From Actinomycetota bacterium (GTDB lineage: Bacteria > Actinomycetota > Actinomycetes > S36-B12): DNA of 55,782 nt. The position numbers were made by a program, and so were the translations under genes. Below are positions 54,754-55,782 of the stretch, piece after piece. Under the pieces are notes generated by a model. That model saw nothing but the letters and a program-made list of their open reading frames with translations. It had not been told where the DNA came from and did not search any database. The stretch's first letter is position 1; each line of letters opens with the position of its first letter. Location: the NCBI GenBank assembly GCA_947449945.1, contig CANFTO010000003.1, positions 1-55,782 on the forward strand, read 5' to 3'.

Positions 54754-55715
54754 TGAAATTTGTGACTCGCAAAGCAATCGCGAAGCTTGGCTTAGCCACT
54801 CTCGCAACAGGCGCCATCGCCTTCACCGTGTTCGGGGTCCCTTCATCAACAAGCGCTGCCCCATCTGGTTGCCCGGCAGGGAACTTCCCTGATCTGTCAA
54901 CTTCCGTTGGTGCAGGTTCGGGATATGACAAACCTGCAATTTCAGCTTCATGCGCAAACAACATGCTGACGGTGAAATCCAACGGCATGATTAGTTATCC
55001 ATTCACGCCAAAAACCCCAAACTCATTGAAGACTCAGAACTGGACATGGACCATTCCGATCAGTCCAGCAATCGCGAAATCAACAACAGCAATCAACACC
55101 AAGATGGGCACCATCGGATTTACCGTGACGGGCATACCCATGTATGGACCAATGGAAGGGCCAATGCCTGCAGCTGAGGCGTACGGCGACCCGATCTATA
55201 ACGCAATCCTTGATTCATGCGGCGGTCACACTGGCCCATCGAGCGAATATCACGATCACTACTTAGGCCTTGATGCGCAATGCAATCTCTCGCAACGAAA
55301 AGTGCTGGGCTACGCCCTTGACGGGTTCCCTATCTATAACGCCCAAGGGTGCCTGAATGCGGCCTGCACGAAAACGGCAACATTTAAATCAGGTTACGTG
55401 AAAACGAAGGATCCAAAAACCGATGCCTGGGGTTCCTATACGTATAAGAGTGGGCAAAAGGGCAATGTCCTTGATGCGTGCAACGGCCGCAAAGAGCCTG
55501 ACGGTACTTACGGATATCACGCAACCACGACGTTCCCGTACATCATCGGCTGTTACAAAGGAACACCTGTGACGCAAAGTGGTGCTGCTGCTGGACCAAT
55601 GCCTGCGATGGGTGGCGGTAACGGACCAAGTAACAGTGGCCCGGGAGCCGGCGGACCAGGAGCTGGGGCACCCGGTGCTCCAGGTGCACGACCTAATCAA
55701 CCTCCTGCTGCCTAG
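54753..55715 (+). CDS. Secreted YHYH-type protein with Gly/Pro-rich tail
   Basis: A 320-aa protein with signal peptide (residues 1-33). The YHYH-like region has CGGHTGPSSEYHDHYLGLD, ALDGFPIYNAQGC, and DGTYGYHATTTFPYIIGCYKG, plus several cysteines absent from the Tat-exported homologue. The tail is GPGAGGPGAGAPGAPGARP. ATG 54753 overlaps the PEBP stop by 1 nt, with AAAGGG upstream. It is the last gene of the three-gene operon. Confidence 0.85.
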   Translation: MKFVTRKAIAKLGLATLATGAIAFTVFGVPSSTSAAPSGCPAGNFPDLSTSVGAGSGYDKPAISASCANNMLTVKSNGMISYPFTPKTPNSLKTQNWTWTIPISPAIAKSTTAINTKMGTIGFTVTGIPMYGPMEGPMPAAEAYGDPIYNAILDSCGGHTGPSSEYHDHYLGLDAQCNLSQRKVLGYALDGFPIYNAQGCLNAACTKTATFKSGYVKTKDPKTDAWGSYTYKSGQKGNVLDACNGRKEPDGTYGYHATTTFPYIIGCYKGTPVTQSGAAAGPMPAMGGGNGPSNSGPGAGGPGAGAPGAPGARPNQPPAA

Positions 55716-55782
55716 CCAATGCGCTGGGGCCAGCCAGTGTTCGCATCAACTGACCCCCACACGTTGACGTTTACTTCTTTGG
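55712..55782 (-). CDS. Possible C-terminus of a gene entering from the right edge
   Basis: A 23-codon open end on the minus strand ends in TAG at 55712-55714, overlapping the YHYH stop. It encodes a tail ending WGSVDANTGWPQRIG. It is too short to name; the composition looks protein-like and the convergent overlap style fits this genome. Confidence 0.35.
   Translation of the reverse strand, partial: KEVNVNVWGSVDANTGWPQRIG

Overview
The window is chromosomal DNA of an actinobacterium (Actinomycetota) of moderate G+C content. Lineage markers are a WhiB iron-sulfur regulator, a GlxR-like Crp, the 'helicase/secretion neighbourhood' Tad-like locus, a MarP-type periplasmic protease, and paired Get3/ArsA-like ATPases. 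The order topA ... Tad locus ... acs ... marP-nth-crp ... bagAB-whiB ... asd-lysC ... recR-dnaX matches the arrangement known around Rv3646c-Rv3721c of Mycobacterium and the equivalent Streptomyces region. The genus cannot be named from the sequence alone. Nothing looks like a prophage, insertion sequence or CRISPR array.

Layout. 1-2103: 5' part of topA (minus) and a small Phd/PIN toxin-antitoxin pair. 2167-7259: H+-pumping pyrophosphatase, STAS protein and an MrfA-like helicase. 7266-11912: a seven-gene minus-strand Tad-like pilus/secretion operon. 12020-17273: HAD phosphatase, degenerate Fic-like protein, acetyl-CoA synthetase, NhaA and a holin-X-like membrane protein. 17278-24653: marP, nth, crp with a CRP box between nth and crp, metallo-beta-lactamase-fold hydrolase, Nudix, RidA, DUF4177, bagA, bagB and whiB. 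24807-27746: yqeY, metallophosphoesterase, sulfotransferase and an AlkD-like glycosylase. 27747-32960: asd-lysC, a 422-bp spacer with a candidate 40-aa protein and RNA hairpins, then recR and dnaX. 33021-35084: a secreted glycoside hydrolase with fibronectin III domains. 35104-35877: SRP RNA, two serine tRNAs and a muconolactone-isomerase-like protein. 36044-38812: an FTR1 iron permease behind two IdeR/DtxR-like boxes, a LytR_C protein, tadA and a DsbB/DUF5993 pair. 38975-42320: a circularly permuted ATP-grasp/alpha-E/transglutaminase operon. 42338-47792: csoR, NDH-2, aldo/keto reductase, ABC-F protein and an FkbM-like methyltransferase. 47904-49573: amtB-glnK. 49703-55715: an Ala/Pro-rich secreted protein, a two-component system and four secreted proteins (two YHYH, one PEBP, one unknown).

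A recurrent feature is leaderless expression. At least thirteen starts have a TANNNT hexamer 6-7 nt before the initiator codon and usually no Shine-Dalgarno sequence, while operon-internal genes use Shine-Dalgarno sites or 1-4 nt stop/start overlaps.

Most interesting points: (i) the 49.7-55.7 kb envelope cluster, where the response-regulator promoter region and the divergent YHYH promoter region share 11-bp-phased TGTGA direct repeats; (ii) a perfect 13-bp inverted repeat straddling the predicted dnaX transcription and translation start; (iii) a CRP box centred exactly at -41.5 of leaderless nth and overlapping the crp promoter; (iv) the ATP-grasp/alpha-E/transglutaminase operon, whose chemistry is unassigned; (v) a Fic-fold protein that keeps the inhibitory motif but has lost the catalytic motif; (vi) an AmtB with Glu in place of the first twin-histidine; and (vii) an internal lysC start that would give a 172-aa beta subunit.
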